From: UBA5738 sp964470995
GTDB taxonomy: Bacteria > Patescibacteriota > Minisyncoccia > Minisyncoccales > UBA5738
Direction: 5' to 3'
Length of the DNA stretch: 64,000 nt
Assembly: GCA_964470995.1 (NCBI GenBank)
Contig: CAYYEP010000001.1
Span: 62,001 to 126,000 of the forward strand
Positions 1 to 7,368 of this stretch are shown here, in pieces. The notes under the pieces are model-generated. The model was not told where the DNA came from, did no database searches, and saw only the letters and a list, made by a program, of their open reading frames with translations. Positions within the stretch are counted from its first letter, which is position 1; the number at the start of each line of letters is the position of its first letter. The translations under genes and the position numbers were made by a program.

Positions 1-187
1 CGTGGCAATTCGTAATTCCGCAGACAATATCGGGAGAGCCGGAATCGCCAGCCCGCGATGAAATATTATCCAGCACCACGCCATTTTCGGGGCCGCTCCA
101 AGGCCGGCCGCACAACACAAAAGATGCCGCGGCGGCGGCCGCAAGAATCAGAAGAACAACAAACCACGAAAGCTGCACTTTTTTCAT
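1..187 (-). CDS. Partial secreted or membrane-anchored protein (N-terminus only)
   Basis: The ATG lies at 187 and the frame stays open to the window edge, giving 62 residues. The start MKKVQLSWFVVLLILAAAAA is a classic signal or membrane anchor: two lysines, then about 20 hydrophobic residues, with a Cys shortly after (FVLCGRP) that could mark a lipoprotein or just a cleavage region. The exported part contains two further Cys. The C-terminus is outside the window, so no function can be assigned. It lies 16 bp downstream of the zinc-ribbon gene on the same strand. Confidence 0.6.
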   Translation of the reverse strand, partial: MKKVQLSWFVVLLILAAAAAASFVLCGRPWSGPENGVVLDNISSRAGDSGSPDIVCGITNCH

Positions 188-203
188 ATTTTCCGGTTTA
201 ATT

Positions 204-485
204 TTACCCTCTTTGCCAGCGCTTTAATTCGGGCAGAGTGGTTTCGGCAACTTCGCGGGCCTCCGCTTCATCCATACCCAGGTTTTGCACCGCGATTTCG
301 ACTTGCATTTCAACGAATTCGTCAAAACTGACATCCGCAGTGAATTTACCGTCTTGCCAACAATGGCGGCAATAATCGCGGTTTTGCGATCCGTCGGCGT
401 TGCTTCCAAAGTCTTCTTGGTTTTCCATAGGCATGCCGCAGCTTTGGCAAATCGGCATATCTTGTGTTTCTATATTATTGTCCAT
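204..485 (-). CDS. Small putative zinc-ribbon protein
   Basis: A 93-residue protein with CQSCGMPM near the N-terminus and YCRHCWQDGKF about 25 residues later, i.e. two CxxC knuckles separated by the FGSNADGS.N segment typical of the putative zinc ribbon family (PF12674-like, by recognition). The second half is acidic and helical (EFVEMQVEIAVQNLGMDEAEAREVAE) and ends LPELKRWQRG. Family members are small cytoplasmic proteins of unknown role. It starts with ATG at 485. The Zn-binding assignment follows from the Cys pattern; the function is unknown. Confidence 0.75.
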   Translation of the reverse strand: MDNNIETQDMPICQSCGMPMENQEDFGSNADGSQNRDYCRHCWQDGKFTADVSFDEFVEMQVEIAVQNLGMDEAEAREVAETTLPELKRWQRG

Positions 486-561
486 ATTTTTAATTAATTA
501 TTTTAAGCGTAACAAAAAAAAACTTTTTTGTCTTTTACCAGCCGACTCCGGGAATCATACG

Positions 562-592
562 AAAAAGGCGCGGCTTGCGTTCCGCGCCTTTC
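562..592 (-). terminator. Rho-independent terminator after the cupin gene
   Basis: A GGCGCGG / CCGCGCC hairpin with an 8-nt loop, followed on the minus strand by TTTTTC. It lies just downstream of the cupin stop codon at 606. Confidence 0.75.
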
Positions 593-605
593 GCCAATTT
601 TTTTC

Positions 606-1001
606 TTATTCGCTGGTCTTGCCGTCAAAATGCTCTTCGGCGGCCGTCGCTTCTTCTTTGGTAGAGCGGGTTATCCCGTCAAGATGCTGCGGCGGCGAAT
701 AAATGGTGTAAAGCTTTAAATCCTCGTCCCCGGTATTGATGATATTATGGTGAGCCCCGGCCGGAACGATAACCGCATAATCTTTTTTTATTTCATACTC
801 GCTGCCGTCGATCACTACTTTGCCTTCACCTTTTTCAAACCGGAAAAACTGGTCGCGATCGTCATGGACTTCGGCGCCAATTTCTTCGCCGGGTTTTAAG
901 CTCATTAATACCAGCTGGCTGTATTTGGCGGTATAGAGAACTTTGCGGAAATTATCGTTTTCTTTGGTGGCGTCTTCGATGTCGATTATTAATCCTTTCA
1001 T
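606..1001 (-). CDS. Cupin-domain protein
   Basis: A 131-residue single-domain cupin. The conserved barrel is visible: KPGEEIGAEVHDDRDQFFRFEKGEGKVVIDG contains the first cupin motif (G-x5-H-x-H-x3-E reduced to EVHDDRDQFFRFEKGEG) and VPAGAHHNIINTG is the second (PAGxxH). The His/Asp/Gln positions suggest a metal site. Such stand-alone cupins act as sugar-binding, dioxygenase-like or regulatory proteins, and the substrate cannot be read here. The C-terminal 25 residues are charged and probably flexible. The gene is monocistronic-looking, with a strong terminator behind it. Confidence 0.8.
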   Translation of the reverse strand: MKGLIIDIEDATKENDNFRKVLYTAKYSQLVLMSLKPGEEIGAEVHDDRDQFFRFEKGEGKVVIDGSEYEIKKDYAVIVPAGAHHNIINTGDEDLKLYTIYSPPQHLDGITRSTKEEATAAEEHFDGKTSE

Positions 1002-1096
1002 TTTTTTATTGTTATTTAGGTTCTAATAAATATTAATATAATCACCTAAAAAAGAAATTAAAATACGGTTTCTACCAGATACGGGAGACAATAAAA

Positions 1097-1672
1097 TCAA
1101 TTAAAACGATACCATTTCCCGCGATAAACCGCTAAAACTAAAAACACATTGGCGACCGCCAAGTAAACAGGAAACGCGCATGACGAAAAATCCCATGTTT
1201 TTATTGCGGCAAAGCTGGTCAGGGCGCAAAAAAATCCGAGCACATAGGCAATTCCGGTTTCGGTTTCCGGATATTTCCAGGATTTAATAAGCGTCGGCAA
1301 AACCGCGAAACCGTCGCTAACAATCGCCAGAGATATCGGCAAAACCGAGCCGGACGCGGCCAACCAAACATATATGGCGGCCACGGAACAAATGCCGCAA
1401 AAGTAGTCGAAAGCCGAAAGCTTCCAACAAGATTTTTTATTTGCAAATGACGCCAAAAATATCGCGAACGGCCCCAGTCCGGTGGCAAACACCGGAAGCG
1501 CGGCCAACCCCGCGCCGGCGGCAAATGACACGAACGCGGCGATCAGCGGATTTACCGCCCAGATAATATAAGTGACGCGATTGGGCTTGGTGGCCCCGCG
1601 CAAGGTGTCCCGCATGTAAGCGGCGGTTCCCCAAAACCCCGCGGCAACCCCCAAATATACTAAATACTCCAT
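1097..1672 (-). CDS. Integral membrane protein, paralogue of the protein at 13947-14543
   Basis: About 191 residues with six or seven hydrophobic segments. The start is placed at the MEYLVYLGVAAGFWG methionine because AAGGAA precedes it and overlaps the stop of the upstream VOC gene; an ATG directly before it (1675) is also possible. Hallmarks shared with the paralogue are KPNRVTYIIWA, FANKKSCWKLSAFDYFCG, IVSDGFAVLPTLIKSWKYPETE and the AFPVYLAV C-terminus. This spacing pattern (aromatic-rich, PNRVT, PTLxKxWxYPETE) suggests a solute carrier or sensor-like membrane family, but I do not recognise a characterised member. It follows the VOC gene with translational coupling. Confidence 0.75.
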   Translation of the reverse strand: MEYLVYLGVAAGFWGTAAYMRDTLRGATKPNRVTYIIWAVNPLIAAFVSFAAGAGLAALPVFATGLGPFAIFLASFANKKSCWKLSAFDYFCGICSVAAIYVWLAASGSVLPISLAIVSDGFAVLPTLIKSWKYPETETGIAYVLGFFCALTSFAAIKTWDFSSCAFPVYLAVANVFLVLAVYRGKWYRFN

Positions 1673-1679
1673 CATGGCA

Positions 1680-2012
1680 TTATTCCTTAATAACTTCGAT
1701 AAGCTCGATGGGCGCGCCATCGACTTCAATGAATGCCACAACAAATTCCTTGGAAGGACTATTCGGCTCAACGATCACTTTTCTGCCTTTTATCGCCTTG
1801 TAAATATCATCAACTTCGAACGCGATATGAGGTATGGTTTTTACAATTTCGGGCAAGGGGCAGTCCGCCTCATAGCGCATCCATTCAATCCCGAATTCGC
1901 TGTTCCCGTAACCGCAGCGCCAACACTTATAAGCGGCAAGATATACTTCCACCGCGCGCGGCGTTTTTGCGGGTATGCCAAGATGATGATATTTGTATTT
2001 CGAAAAGTCCAT
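1680..2012 (-). CDS. VOC-superfamily (glyoxalase-like) protein
   Basis: A 110-residue protein with the vicinal-oxygen-chelate pattern: KYHHLGIPAKTP at the N-terminus (metal His in the first beta strand), PHIAFEVDDIYKAIKGRKVIVEP in the middle (second half-repeat HIAFxVDDI) and a terminal GAPIELIEVIKE (metal Glu in ExxE). Members bind a divalent metal and act in isomerisation, dioxygenation or antibiotic binding; the substrate is unknown. It lies between an EamA transporter (2 bp away) and the membrane protein, all on the minus strand, apparently as one operon. Confidence 0.75.
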   Translation of the reverse strand: MDFSKYKYHHLGIPAKTPRAVEVYLAAYKCWRCGYGNSEFGIEWMRYEADCPLPEIVKTIPHIAFEVDDIYKAIKGRKVIVEPNSPSKEFVVAFIEVDGAPIELIEVIKE

Positions 2013-2013
2013 A

Positions 2014-2922
2014 TTATTTGTTTATAAAAATAACTCCGGCAGTAACGAGGCCGATGGCGATAATTTTTTGCGCAATACTGCCGGTTGCGATCTTTTCACG
2101 GCCGAATTTGGGGAAAATCAAAGATAGCAAAATCCCAAAACCCAGGACGAAAAAAGAAGTCGTGCTGGCAACCGCCTGCACCAACCCGAGGGGAGCCAAA
2201 AGATAGGCGTAGTTATTGGCAAGGCCGCCGCCGAGGTTGATTAATTCGTTGGAGGCGTTGATTGAAATCACTGCGCCGGGATTGGCCCGCAACATTCGTG
2301 CCAGCTGGCGGCGGTTGGAAGAAAACAAAAGCAAAAACAAACCAAAGGCCGCGTCGCCGCAATAAGACCAGAATATTGCCGGCCAAAAATCATCGCGAAT
2401 CGCGAAAAATTTGAAGATAAACGATCCCAAAGCTATAGCGAAAGCGCAAGCCAGCATCAAGGCCACCAACCGCGGATTAAAAGACCGATTCTTTTGCCCG
2501 AAGCGGAAGGAGATAAGAGCCGAACCAAGAACAACCAGCGTTGCTCCCAATATCTGGGCCGGAGTTATCTTTTCGCTCAGAAAGAAAAATCCGAGAACCA
2601 ACCCGAAAACAGCCGCGGCCTGGAAGAAAGGTGCCACAGTGGAGGCTTCCTCGGACTGCAAGGCCTGAAGGTAAAAATAAATGGCAGCCATATAAAGAAC
2701 CCCCGAAAGCGCGATCACAAAGGCCGAGATGAAATCGACCGCCAGAACACTGGGGTCAAACCACCAGGCGACAGGCAATACCAACAAGCCGATCGCGGCG
2801 GTAAAAACCATAAGGGACGCCACATTCCCCTCTTTGAAATAGCGTTCCACCAGATATTTGTCGACGTGGGTCGATAGCGCCCACAACACCGGACCGGCGA
2901 ACGCAAAAACCAACCAAGACAT
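2014..2922 (-). CDS. EamA/DMT-superfamily transporter
   Basis: A 302-residue protein with ten predicted membrane helices in two five-helix halves, the architecture of drug/metabolite exporters. The first half carries FAGPVLWALSTHVDKYL and ALSGVLYMAAIYFYLQALQSEEASTVAPFFQAAAVFGLVLGFFFLSEKITPAQILGATLVVLGSALIS, the signature end of the first EamA repeat. The second half begins after a short basic linker (FRFGQKNRSFNPR). It exports an unknown metabolite across the cytoplasmic membrane. Its stop is 1 bp from the downstream VOC gene start, indicating co-transcription. Confidence 0.8.
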   Translation of the reverse strand: MSWLVFAFAGPVLWALSTHVDKYLVERYFKEGNVASLMVFTAAIGLLVLPVAWWFDPSVLAVDFISAFVIALSGVLYMAAIYFYLQALQSEEASTVAPFFQAAAVFGLVLGFFFLSEKITPAQILGATLVVLGSALISFRFGQKNRSFNPRLVALMLACAFAIALGSFIFKFFAIRDDFWPAIFWSYCGDAAFGLFLLLFSSNRRQLARMLRANPGAVISINASNELINLGGGLANNYAYLLAPLGLVQAVASTTSFFVLGFGILLSLIFPKFGREKIATGSIAQKIIAIGLVTAGVIFINK

Positions 2923-2932
2923 AGAAAATTAT

Positions 2933-3331
2933 TTAAGATAAGTTTTTAAAACGGCCCGGTTGGTAGGGCGGCTGGCAAATTTCATATACCACCAAATCCG
3001 TACCAAAAGCCGCTTGCCATTGCATAATTTGGCCGATTTCTACCAAGATGCGCAATCCGCTTTGGGCGGCGTATTCTTGCTTGTCATCATTACTTTCAAT
3101 AACCAGCCTTCCACCTCCCGAAATGAACCCCTCAACAGTCTTGTCCCCCGCCAACACCAGCTGGCGCGGAGTTTTGCATCCAGACTTTATCCTAATTACC
3201 CCGAGGTCGCACGAATCATTATTAACAAATTTATAAACATCGCATTCAACCCCGGCGGAAACATCCATCGTTTCCACAAATTCCACCGGGCTATTTTTAA
3301 ATTTATTTAATTTTTCCGGCATAGCAATCAT
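2933..3331 (-). CDS. Small cupin-like protein
   Basis: 132 residues. The C-terminal two thirds are beta-rich: IRIKSGCKTPRQLVLAGDKTVEGFISGGGRLVIES, then ILVEIGQIMQWQAAFGTDLVVYEICQPPYQPGRFKNL. The ending VYEICxPPYxPGRF is common in short cupin proteins that carry a degenerate metal site; no HxH pair is visible, so metal binding is doubtful. Two start codons are possible (3331 or 3322), neither with a clear ribosome site. It lies 10 bp upstream of the EamA gene. Confidence 0.6.
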   Translation of the reverse strand: MIAMPEKLNKFKNSPVEFVETMDVSAGVECDVYKFVNNDSCDLGVIRIKSGCKTPRQLVLAGDKTVEGFISGGGRLVIESNDDKQEYAAQSGLRILVEIGQIMQWQAAFGTDLVVYEICQPPYQPGRFKNLS

Positions 3332-3390
3332 TAATAAGCGCGTTATATGATCTTATCGCGTAAAAATGTTTTTAGGAAATGGCCCGTTTT

Positions 3391-3416
3391 AAAAAAGCCT
3401 ACGGGCAAGCGTAGGT
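3391..3416 (-). terminator. Rho-independent terminator
   Basis: A CCTACG / CGTAGG hairpin with a 6-nt loop followed on the minus strand by TTTTTT, immediately after the stop codon of the gene ending at 3418. Confidence 0.75.
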
Positions 3417-3417
3417 C

Positions 3418-4041
3418 TTATGATCGATGAATTTTTTTTCTTTTTGGGCTCCGCTGAGGTCTTTGTTTTTTAAAGGGAGACCGCGGGTCTCCGCAACGTT
3501 CCCAATTTCCGGTACCGTCGGTTTCAAACCAGAGATTGCACTGGAGACCGCCCATAATGCTTGATTTTTTTAGCGGGTCTTGATTTTGGGTTGGCCGCAA
3601 GCCAAAGTACGAATCCAATTCCCATCTGGCGCCTTCGAAAATAATTTCGGCGGCGCTCTTGCCGGGAATCTGCCTCATAATTCGAAATTTAGCGTCCGGG
3701 TTTAACCGAGGTTTCGTTGCGTCGGGTTTTGGCATATTTTTTGGAGGCGCGGGAACTTCAACTAGCCACCATTCCTTTGCCCGGATCACAACCGCTTTCG
3801 GATCACGCTTGAATATTATTTGTTTCTTTTTTCCGGGAACAAGGCTTTTATCGCCTTTTTGATCTTTAAGCCAGAAACCGACCAATACTCCGCCATCTGT
3901 CTCAATAAAACCAAAGCCTCCGCCGACGTCGAAACTTATTATAGTCCCGCTTTCCTCTTTGACTTCGATACTTTCTTCCGGTTTTTTTTCAGGAACTAGC
4001 ATTCTACCGCGATAAACACCAGGCCAGTCTAGATATCCCAA
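3418..4041 (-). CDS. Protein with a cold-shock-like OB segment, function unknown
   Basis: 207 residues. Residues about 30-80 read SGTIISFDVGGGFGFIETDGGVLVGFWLKD followed by LVPGKKKQIIFKRDPKAVVIR, which resembles the first three strands of a cold-shock domain (G-x-I-x-F ... GFGFI) with the usual F/V..F..; the rest has no recognised domain. A proline-rich linker (VPAPPKNMPKPDATKPRL) leads to a segment with WELDSYFGLRP, LQCNLWFETDGTGNWERCGDP and a strongly basic tail. Nucleic-acid binding is therefore an inference. It is flanked by a terminator downstream and a repeat-containing gap upstream. Confidence 0.5.
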   Translation of the reverse strand: MGYLDWPGVYRGRMLVPEKKPEESIEVKEESGTIISFDVGGGFGFIETDGGVLVGFWLKDQKGDKSLVPGKKKQIIFKRDPKAVVIRAKEWWLVEVPAPPKNMPKPDATKPRLNPDAKFRIMRQIPGKSAAEIIFEGARWELDSYFGLRPTQNQDPLKKSSIMGGLQCNLWFETDGTGNWERCGDPRSPFKKQRPQRSPKRKKIHRS

Positions 4042-4177
4042 TTAAATCGCTCTCCTATTATGCACCAATATAATTAAACGGCGGCAAAAGTCAACAAAAG
4101 CGCGTACTATTCGTTGGGAAAGGAAAACAATCTATCCTGCCGCGAGTGGCGGGAATTAGCCCGATTAAATGAGTTTA

Positions 4178-4219
4178 CCGAGGTCGCACCTCGACAAGTA
4201 CATCGAGGAGCGACCTCAA
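4178..4219. repeat. Palindromic intergenic repeat R1
   Basis: The arms GAGGTCGC and GCGACCTC with inner CCTCG/CGAGG can form a long hairpin. Related copies lie at 15259-15296 and 35877-35915, each followed by a short A-rich stretch ending CAAAT. It lies between two minus-strand genes. No T-run follows on either strand, so it is not a canonical terminator. Confidence 0.65.
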
Positions 4220-4320
4220 AATACAAATGATTTTCCCCGGAACAGAGTCCCAATGTATTCCGGCGATTGAATAATCAGATAGGTAATTGCAAGGGCGCGT
4301 TCCGGAAAAATTGCGAGGTT

Positions 4321-5136
4321 TTATTGCGCCGCGGCAATAGCGGAATTTTTTTTGACCCGACCGAAAAAAAGATAGCCGGCGGCCAACAGGAAAAGCACAA
4401 CACAGGCGGTAACGGCAGTGATCACGTTGGGATAACGGCTGTCGAAACCGGCGGCGGATGCGTGCTTGACCCAGATACCCGAATACGCCCAAACAAAAAC
4501 AAGGCAATAAGCGATACTCTTTAGCCGCAGAGTTTGCCAGATACCGATTGCCGCACCCGCAAATAAAATTATTACCGTCCAAATATCATCGGCGATGCCA
4601 AATCGATCCCAACCGATGCTTACCAAAAAAACCGTAACATTGGCGATTGAGGCCACTGTTATCCAACCGAAATACACTGAAAACGGCAGGCGCACAAACA
4701 ATCTTTCCGCGACCGACAATTCCCGGCCTGCCAGCGCACCGGAAATTTTTGCCAGCCAATAGAGTATGGCCAGGATAAGCAATACCGAAAGCCAAACCAA
4801 TTTATAATGCCAGGCAAATACCCAGCAAGCGTTGGCAACCGAAGTAAGAATGAAATATCTTCCGATTTTTGCTAAAATTTCCCGGCGTTCGGGAGTTTTT
4901 TCTTTTTGAAATATCCCGGTCTGGTAAATAACGTGTCCCGCCAGCAATAGATAGATCAATCCCCAAATGGAAAAAGCTATCCCCGCGGGCGCGAAAAGAT
5001 TGGGGTAAGAATCCGAAACCTGGCCCGTGGTCAGGTTGTTGATCGGCAGAAGGTTGGCCAGCGCATTTACCAAAACCATGGCAAGATACGTGGCCGCAAT
5101 CCCGATCTTTAAAATACGAATTTCGCTTTTTTCCAT
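4321..5136 (-). CDS. TspO/tryptophan-rich sensory protein-like membrane protein
   Basis: 271 residues with about eight membrane segments. The N-terminal signature NALANLLPINNLTTGQVSDSYPNLFAPAGIAFSIWGLIYLLL is the hallmark of a large-family relative of TspO/MBR sensors (known databases label these tryptophan-rich sensory proteins). Later segments FAWHYKLVWLSVLLIL, LPFSVYFGWITVASIANV and WAYSGIWVKHA retain the aromatic-rich helices. TspO proteins bind porphyrins or act in stress signalling; ligand binding here is inferred only. It ends FGRVKKNSAIAAAQ and lies 12 bp upstream-oriented of the next minus-strand gene at 5148. Confidence 0.7.
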   Translation of the reverse strand: MEKSEIRILKIGIAATYLAMVLVNALANLLPINNLTTGQVSDSYPNLFAPAGIAFSIWGLIYLLLAGHVIYQTGIFQKEKTPERREILAKIGRYFILTSVANACWVFAWHYKLVWLSVLLILAILYWLAKISGALAGRELSVAERLFVRLPFSVYFGWITVASIANVTVFLVSIGWDRFGIADDIWTVIILFAGAAIGIWQTLRLKSIAYCLVFVWAYSGIWVKHASAAGFDSRYPNVITAVTACVVLFLLAAGYLFFGRVKKNSAIAAAQ

Positions 5137-5147
5137 ATTTTTTAAGC

Positions 5148-5651
5148 TTATGCGATTTTGGCAATAATAACCGTATAATTTTTGCCGTATTTTTTAGCGC
5201 ATTTGGGACAGGTGGTGTACCACATATACCATTTTTTAATTCCAAAGTTTTTGCCTTTAGCCAACTCTTCAAAATCCTTGCACCATTTGCCGGTGTCCTT
5301 AAAATCGCCCTCGTAAACCTTGCTCAAAAATTTTCCCGATAGCGTAACGTTTTGCGCCCCGGGAATTTCCTTGTCCACGGCCAGATAAAGATCCATATTC
5401 CATTTTGACGTGTGGTCCGACAGACCAAGATAGTCCGGCACATTAGCTTTCGCTGCGGAAACGGCATTCATCAGCTTGGCGACCACCATCCCGAAATTGA
5501 CCGGCATAAAAAACAGAGTAAAAACATTGCCCTTGATGAATCTTTTATTGTCCCATTTTAATATCTTATCGTCCCAAGGCGCGGGATCGAATTTGGGACA
5601 GCACTCGATTTTATTTTGGGTATCGCCCAAGGATTGGTTTTGGCTATTCAT
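5148..5651 (-). CDS. Conserved protein of unknown function
   Basis: 167 residues. It begins with a Cys-containing segment (ECCPKFDPAPWDDKILKWDNKRFIKGNVFTLFFMPVNFG) and ends with CPKCAKKYGKNYTVIIAKIA. This pattern, CCPKF.P..WD.K...W, followed by a small alpha/beta body with GLSDHTSKWNMDLYLAVDKEIPGAQNVTLSGKFLSKVYEG, matches a widespread family that automated pipelines label only as hydrolase; I know of no experiment behind that label. The final CPKC may bind zinc or be redox-active. It is apparently in one transcript with the TspO-like gene. Confidence 0.6.
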   Translation of the reverse strand: MNSQNQSLGDTQNKIECCPKFDPAPWDDKILKWDNKRFIKGNVFTLFFMPVNFGMVVAKLMNAVSAAKANVPDYLGLSDHTSKWNMDLYLAVDKEIPGAQNVTLSGKFLSKVYEGDFKDTGKWCKDFEELAKGKNFGIKKWYMWYTTCPKCAKKYGKNYTVIIAKIA

Positions 5652-5672
5652 AGTTTAAATTAGTTAATTATT

Positions 5673-5960
5673 TTAACATTCAACGCACTTGGCTTTTTTG
5701 TCAACCAGTTTTATCATTTTCCCCAGTTTTGGTTCGTCGATGCTTTTTAAATCCGGAATTTTAATGTGCCTCATGGTTTTGCCGCCTCCTTCCAAAAAAT
5801 CAATCTCTTTTTTATCCAAACCGACAATGGAAAAGCCGACGTGCACCCTGCTTTTCATCGCGGCAATATAAAACTTGCCGCCGGAAAAAACGATCACGCC
5901 CCAGCCGTATTTTTCTTCGCAGTTTTTTATGGTTTTAAAAAAAATTTCGCGAACCGCCAA
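5673..5960 (-). CDS. DUF1801-like small protein, TTG start
   Basis: 95 residues. KSRVHVGFSIVGLDKKEIDFLEGGGKTMRHIKIPDLKSID matches the DUF1801/YdhG-like fold (hVGF ... L..GGKxMRHIKI), a small alpha/beta protein of unknown function. The start is TTG at 5960 because AGGAG lies 6 nt upstream and no ATG or GTG sits at that spacing. The ribosome site falls inside a perfect 6-bp hairpin (ATCTCC / GGAGAT) with a GCAAAA loop. The C-terminus ends KAKCVEC. It lies 22 bp upstream of the next gene in the same direction. Confidence 0.65.
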   Translation of the reverse strand: MAVREIFFKTIKNCEEKYGWGVIVFSGGKFYIAAMKSRVHVGFSIVGLDKKEIDFLEGGGKTMRHIKIPDLKSIDEPKLGKMIKLVDKKAKCVEC

Positions 5961-5964
5961 AATG

Positions 5965-5984
5965 ATCTCCTTTTGCGGAGATTT
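5965..5984 (-). promoter_or_regulatory. Hairpin covering the ribosome binding site of the DUF1801-like gene
   Basis: On the minus strand ATCTCC GCAAAA GGAGAT folds on itself with the Shine-Dalgarno GGAG in the 3' arm. The start codon follows 6 nt later. This could reduce or regulate translation; no ligand-binding domain is visible. Confidence 0.4.
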
Positions 5985-6039
5985 TTGCCTGTCTATTTAT
6001 TGTTTTACTTTTTCGTCCATATTAAAACTTACCGATTTA

Positions 6040-6426
6040 CTAATTGTTGCCGCATCGCGAACAAACCCCCCTATGGACGCAAACAATTCCGCCGCATTTT
6101 TTACATGTCCATTTTTCCTTTTCTTTTCTTAAAAACATTCTGATCCCGTTATTTTGTATAAACTCCAAATTATCGATCATGCTCATGCCGTATTTTGTTT
6201 TGTATCTTTTGTCCAGATTTTTTAACCTTTGGCAAGGATATTTTTCGCATTTGGCGGAGCAAAACCGCCATTTATTTTTATTTAAAATGCCGCAATTTTT
6301 GATGACGCATTTTTGGCAAGTTCCTATTGCTTCGCCCCTGCATCCCGGACAATGGTTCTTTTTCCGAAAATACGCCATGCACAAAGCGCAGTTCATTCCG
6401 CAAGGAGCGATTAAAGTTGATTTCAT
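6040..6426 (-). CDS. DUF3795-type cysteine-rich zinc-binding protein
   Basis: 128 residues with 13 or more cysteines. It opens IAPCGMNCALCMAYFRKKNHCPGCRGE and continues CQKCVIKNCG, FCSAKCEKYPCQRLKNLDKRYKTKYG, then a C-terminal ribbon WTCKKCGGIVCVHRGVCSRCG. The CGMNC..C / CPGC / CE.YPC..L..LDKRY..KYG.S string is the DUF3795 signature. Multiple Zn or Fe-S sites are expected from the Cys spacing; the role is unknown. It starts with ATG at 6426, directly abutting the stop of the frameshifted gene upstream. Confidence 0.75.
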   Translation of the reverse strand: MKSTLIAPCGMNCALCMAYFRKKNHCPGCRGEAIGTCQKCVIKNCGILNKNKWRFCSAKCEKYPCQRLKNLDKRYKTKYGMSMIDNLEFIQNNGIRMFLRKEKEKWTCKKCGGIVCVHRGVCSRCGNN

Positions 6427-6607
6427 CTATTTTTCTTTATTCAATTTGTTGTATTGGCCTTCGGTAACAAAAATTCGGCGATGATTCGGGTCGGGCAATT
6501 TTTTGCTCTAACTTTTGCCTTTGGCCATAGTTCCAGCCGATAACTTTTCCAGTTTTAAGATCGATGTCAATGTAAAATCCGGTATTTGAATCAATTTTTT
6601 TAGCCAT
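6427..6607 (-). pseudogene. Short conserved protein, frameshifted
   Basis: From ATG at 6607 the frame reads MAKKIDSNTGFYIDIDLKTG then KVIGWNYGQRQKLEQKIA; at a CCC run the sense continues only in another frame as DPNHRRIFVTEGQYNKLNKEK to a TAG at 6427. One extra C would explain both. Without correction the ORF ends earlier with an unrelated tail. The sequence resembles a small family of unknown function with the RIFVTxGQYNKL ending. It may be a real decay, a slippage product or a base-calling error. Confidence 0.6.
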
Positions 6608-6830
6608 TGCGTTTCTTCTTTAGGCTCTTATAAATAATTGACGCGCCCGCAATAGAAACAACCGCTCCGGCAATTTTCCAAGCCAATGATTTGCCGGCGA
6701 TCGGCTGGCAATTGGCGAAGCATAATATCGGTTTGACATGCACAAGATCGGATCCCTGCAAAAACCACAGCAAGCCGAGAAGCAAAAGGGCGGTTCCAAA
6801 AAATACGCCGATTACTTTTTTCTTGTTCAT
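6600..6830 (-). CDS. Small two-helix membrane protein
   Basis: 76 residues: basic start MNKKK, hydrophobic segment VIGVFFGTALLLLGLLWFLQG, a 20-residue loop with two cysteines (ILCFANCQPIAG), a second helix WKIAGAVVSIAGASIIY and a basic tail KSLKKKRNG. The loop is probably extracytoplasmic. Its stop overlaps the ATG of the frameshifted downstream gene by a few bases, suggesting coupling. No homologue with known function is recognised. Confidence 0.6.
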   Translation of the reverse strand: MNKKKVIGVFFGTALLLLGLLWFLQGSDLVHVKPILCFANCQPIAGKSLAWKIAGAVVSIAGASIIYKSLKKKRNG

Positions 6831-6967
6831 TGAATTATTATATATTACTTTTAATTACAAAATCTTTAAATCCAAATGCTGCTGAAGGAGCCTGATCCGG
6901 CAACGCCAATACTCCACTGGGGATAGTCCCCCGAAATACAAGGCGTTTCGCGATCCAACGAAAGTGA

Positions 6968-7240
6968 TTATTTTTCTTTCCAATGCCACCACTTAAGTTT
7001 CTCCGGATTAGGATTTGGATTTTCGGCAAAGTAAACTGCGGCGCGTAATACATACAAAAGGCAACGGTCTTGGATTTTGCCCGCAAGGCGGTTGGCGGCG
7101 TCATATAATTTTTCCGGTTCCTTGCCTTTCAAATCCGCCACTGATTTAATGCCGATGTTTTGCAAATCCCGGGCGATGCTTTCCCCCACCCCGGGAATGG
7201 TTTGCAAATCATCGACGTGTTTTATGCTTTGCGTATTCAT
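6968..7240 (-). CDS. Helix-hairpin-helix protein (Cdd1/pathogenicity-locus type)
   Basis: About 90 residues from the ATG at 7240 (MNTQSIKHVDDLQTIPGVGESIARDLQNIGIKSVADLKGKEPEKLYDAANRLAG...). The HhH motif IPGVGESIARDLQNIGI followed by VADLKGKEPEKLYD is the signature of small DNA-binding HhH proteins of the Cdd1 family; CLLYVLRAAVYFAE and the WWHWKEK tail complete it. Non-specific DNA binding is implied by the motif. An upstream in-frame start at 7303 exists but its extra 21 residues look unlike coding sequence. Confidence 0.7.
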   Translation of the reverse strand: MNTQSIKHVDDLQTIPGVGESIARDLQNIGIKSVADLKGKEPEKLYDAANRLAGKIQDRCLLYVLRAAVYFAENPNPNPEKLKWWHWKEK

Positions 7241-7368
7241 AAATCTATTTACCCGCCAGAATATCGCGGAGCTTTGCCCCGGGGATGAATAGCGGGTAAT
7301 CAAACTTTTCCTACTGCGGCGCCTTGAACGCGCGGTAGTTTATTGCCTGGCTTAACTTCAAATATTTT

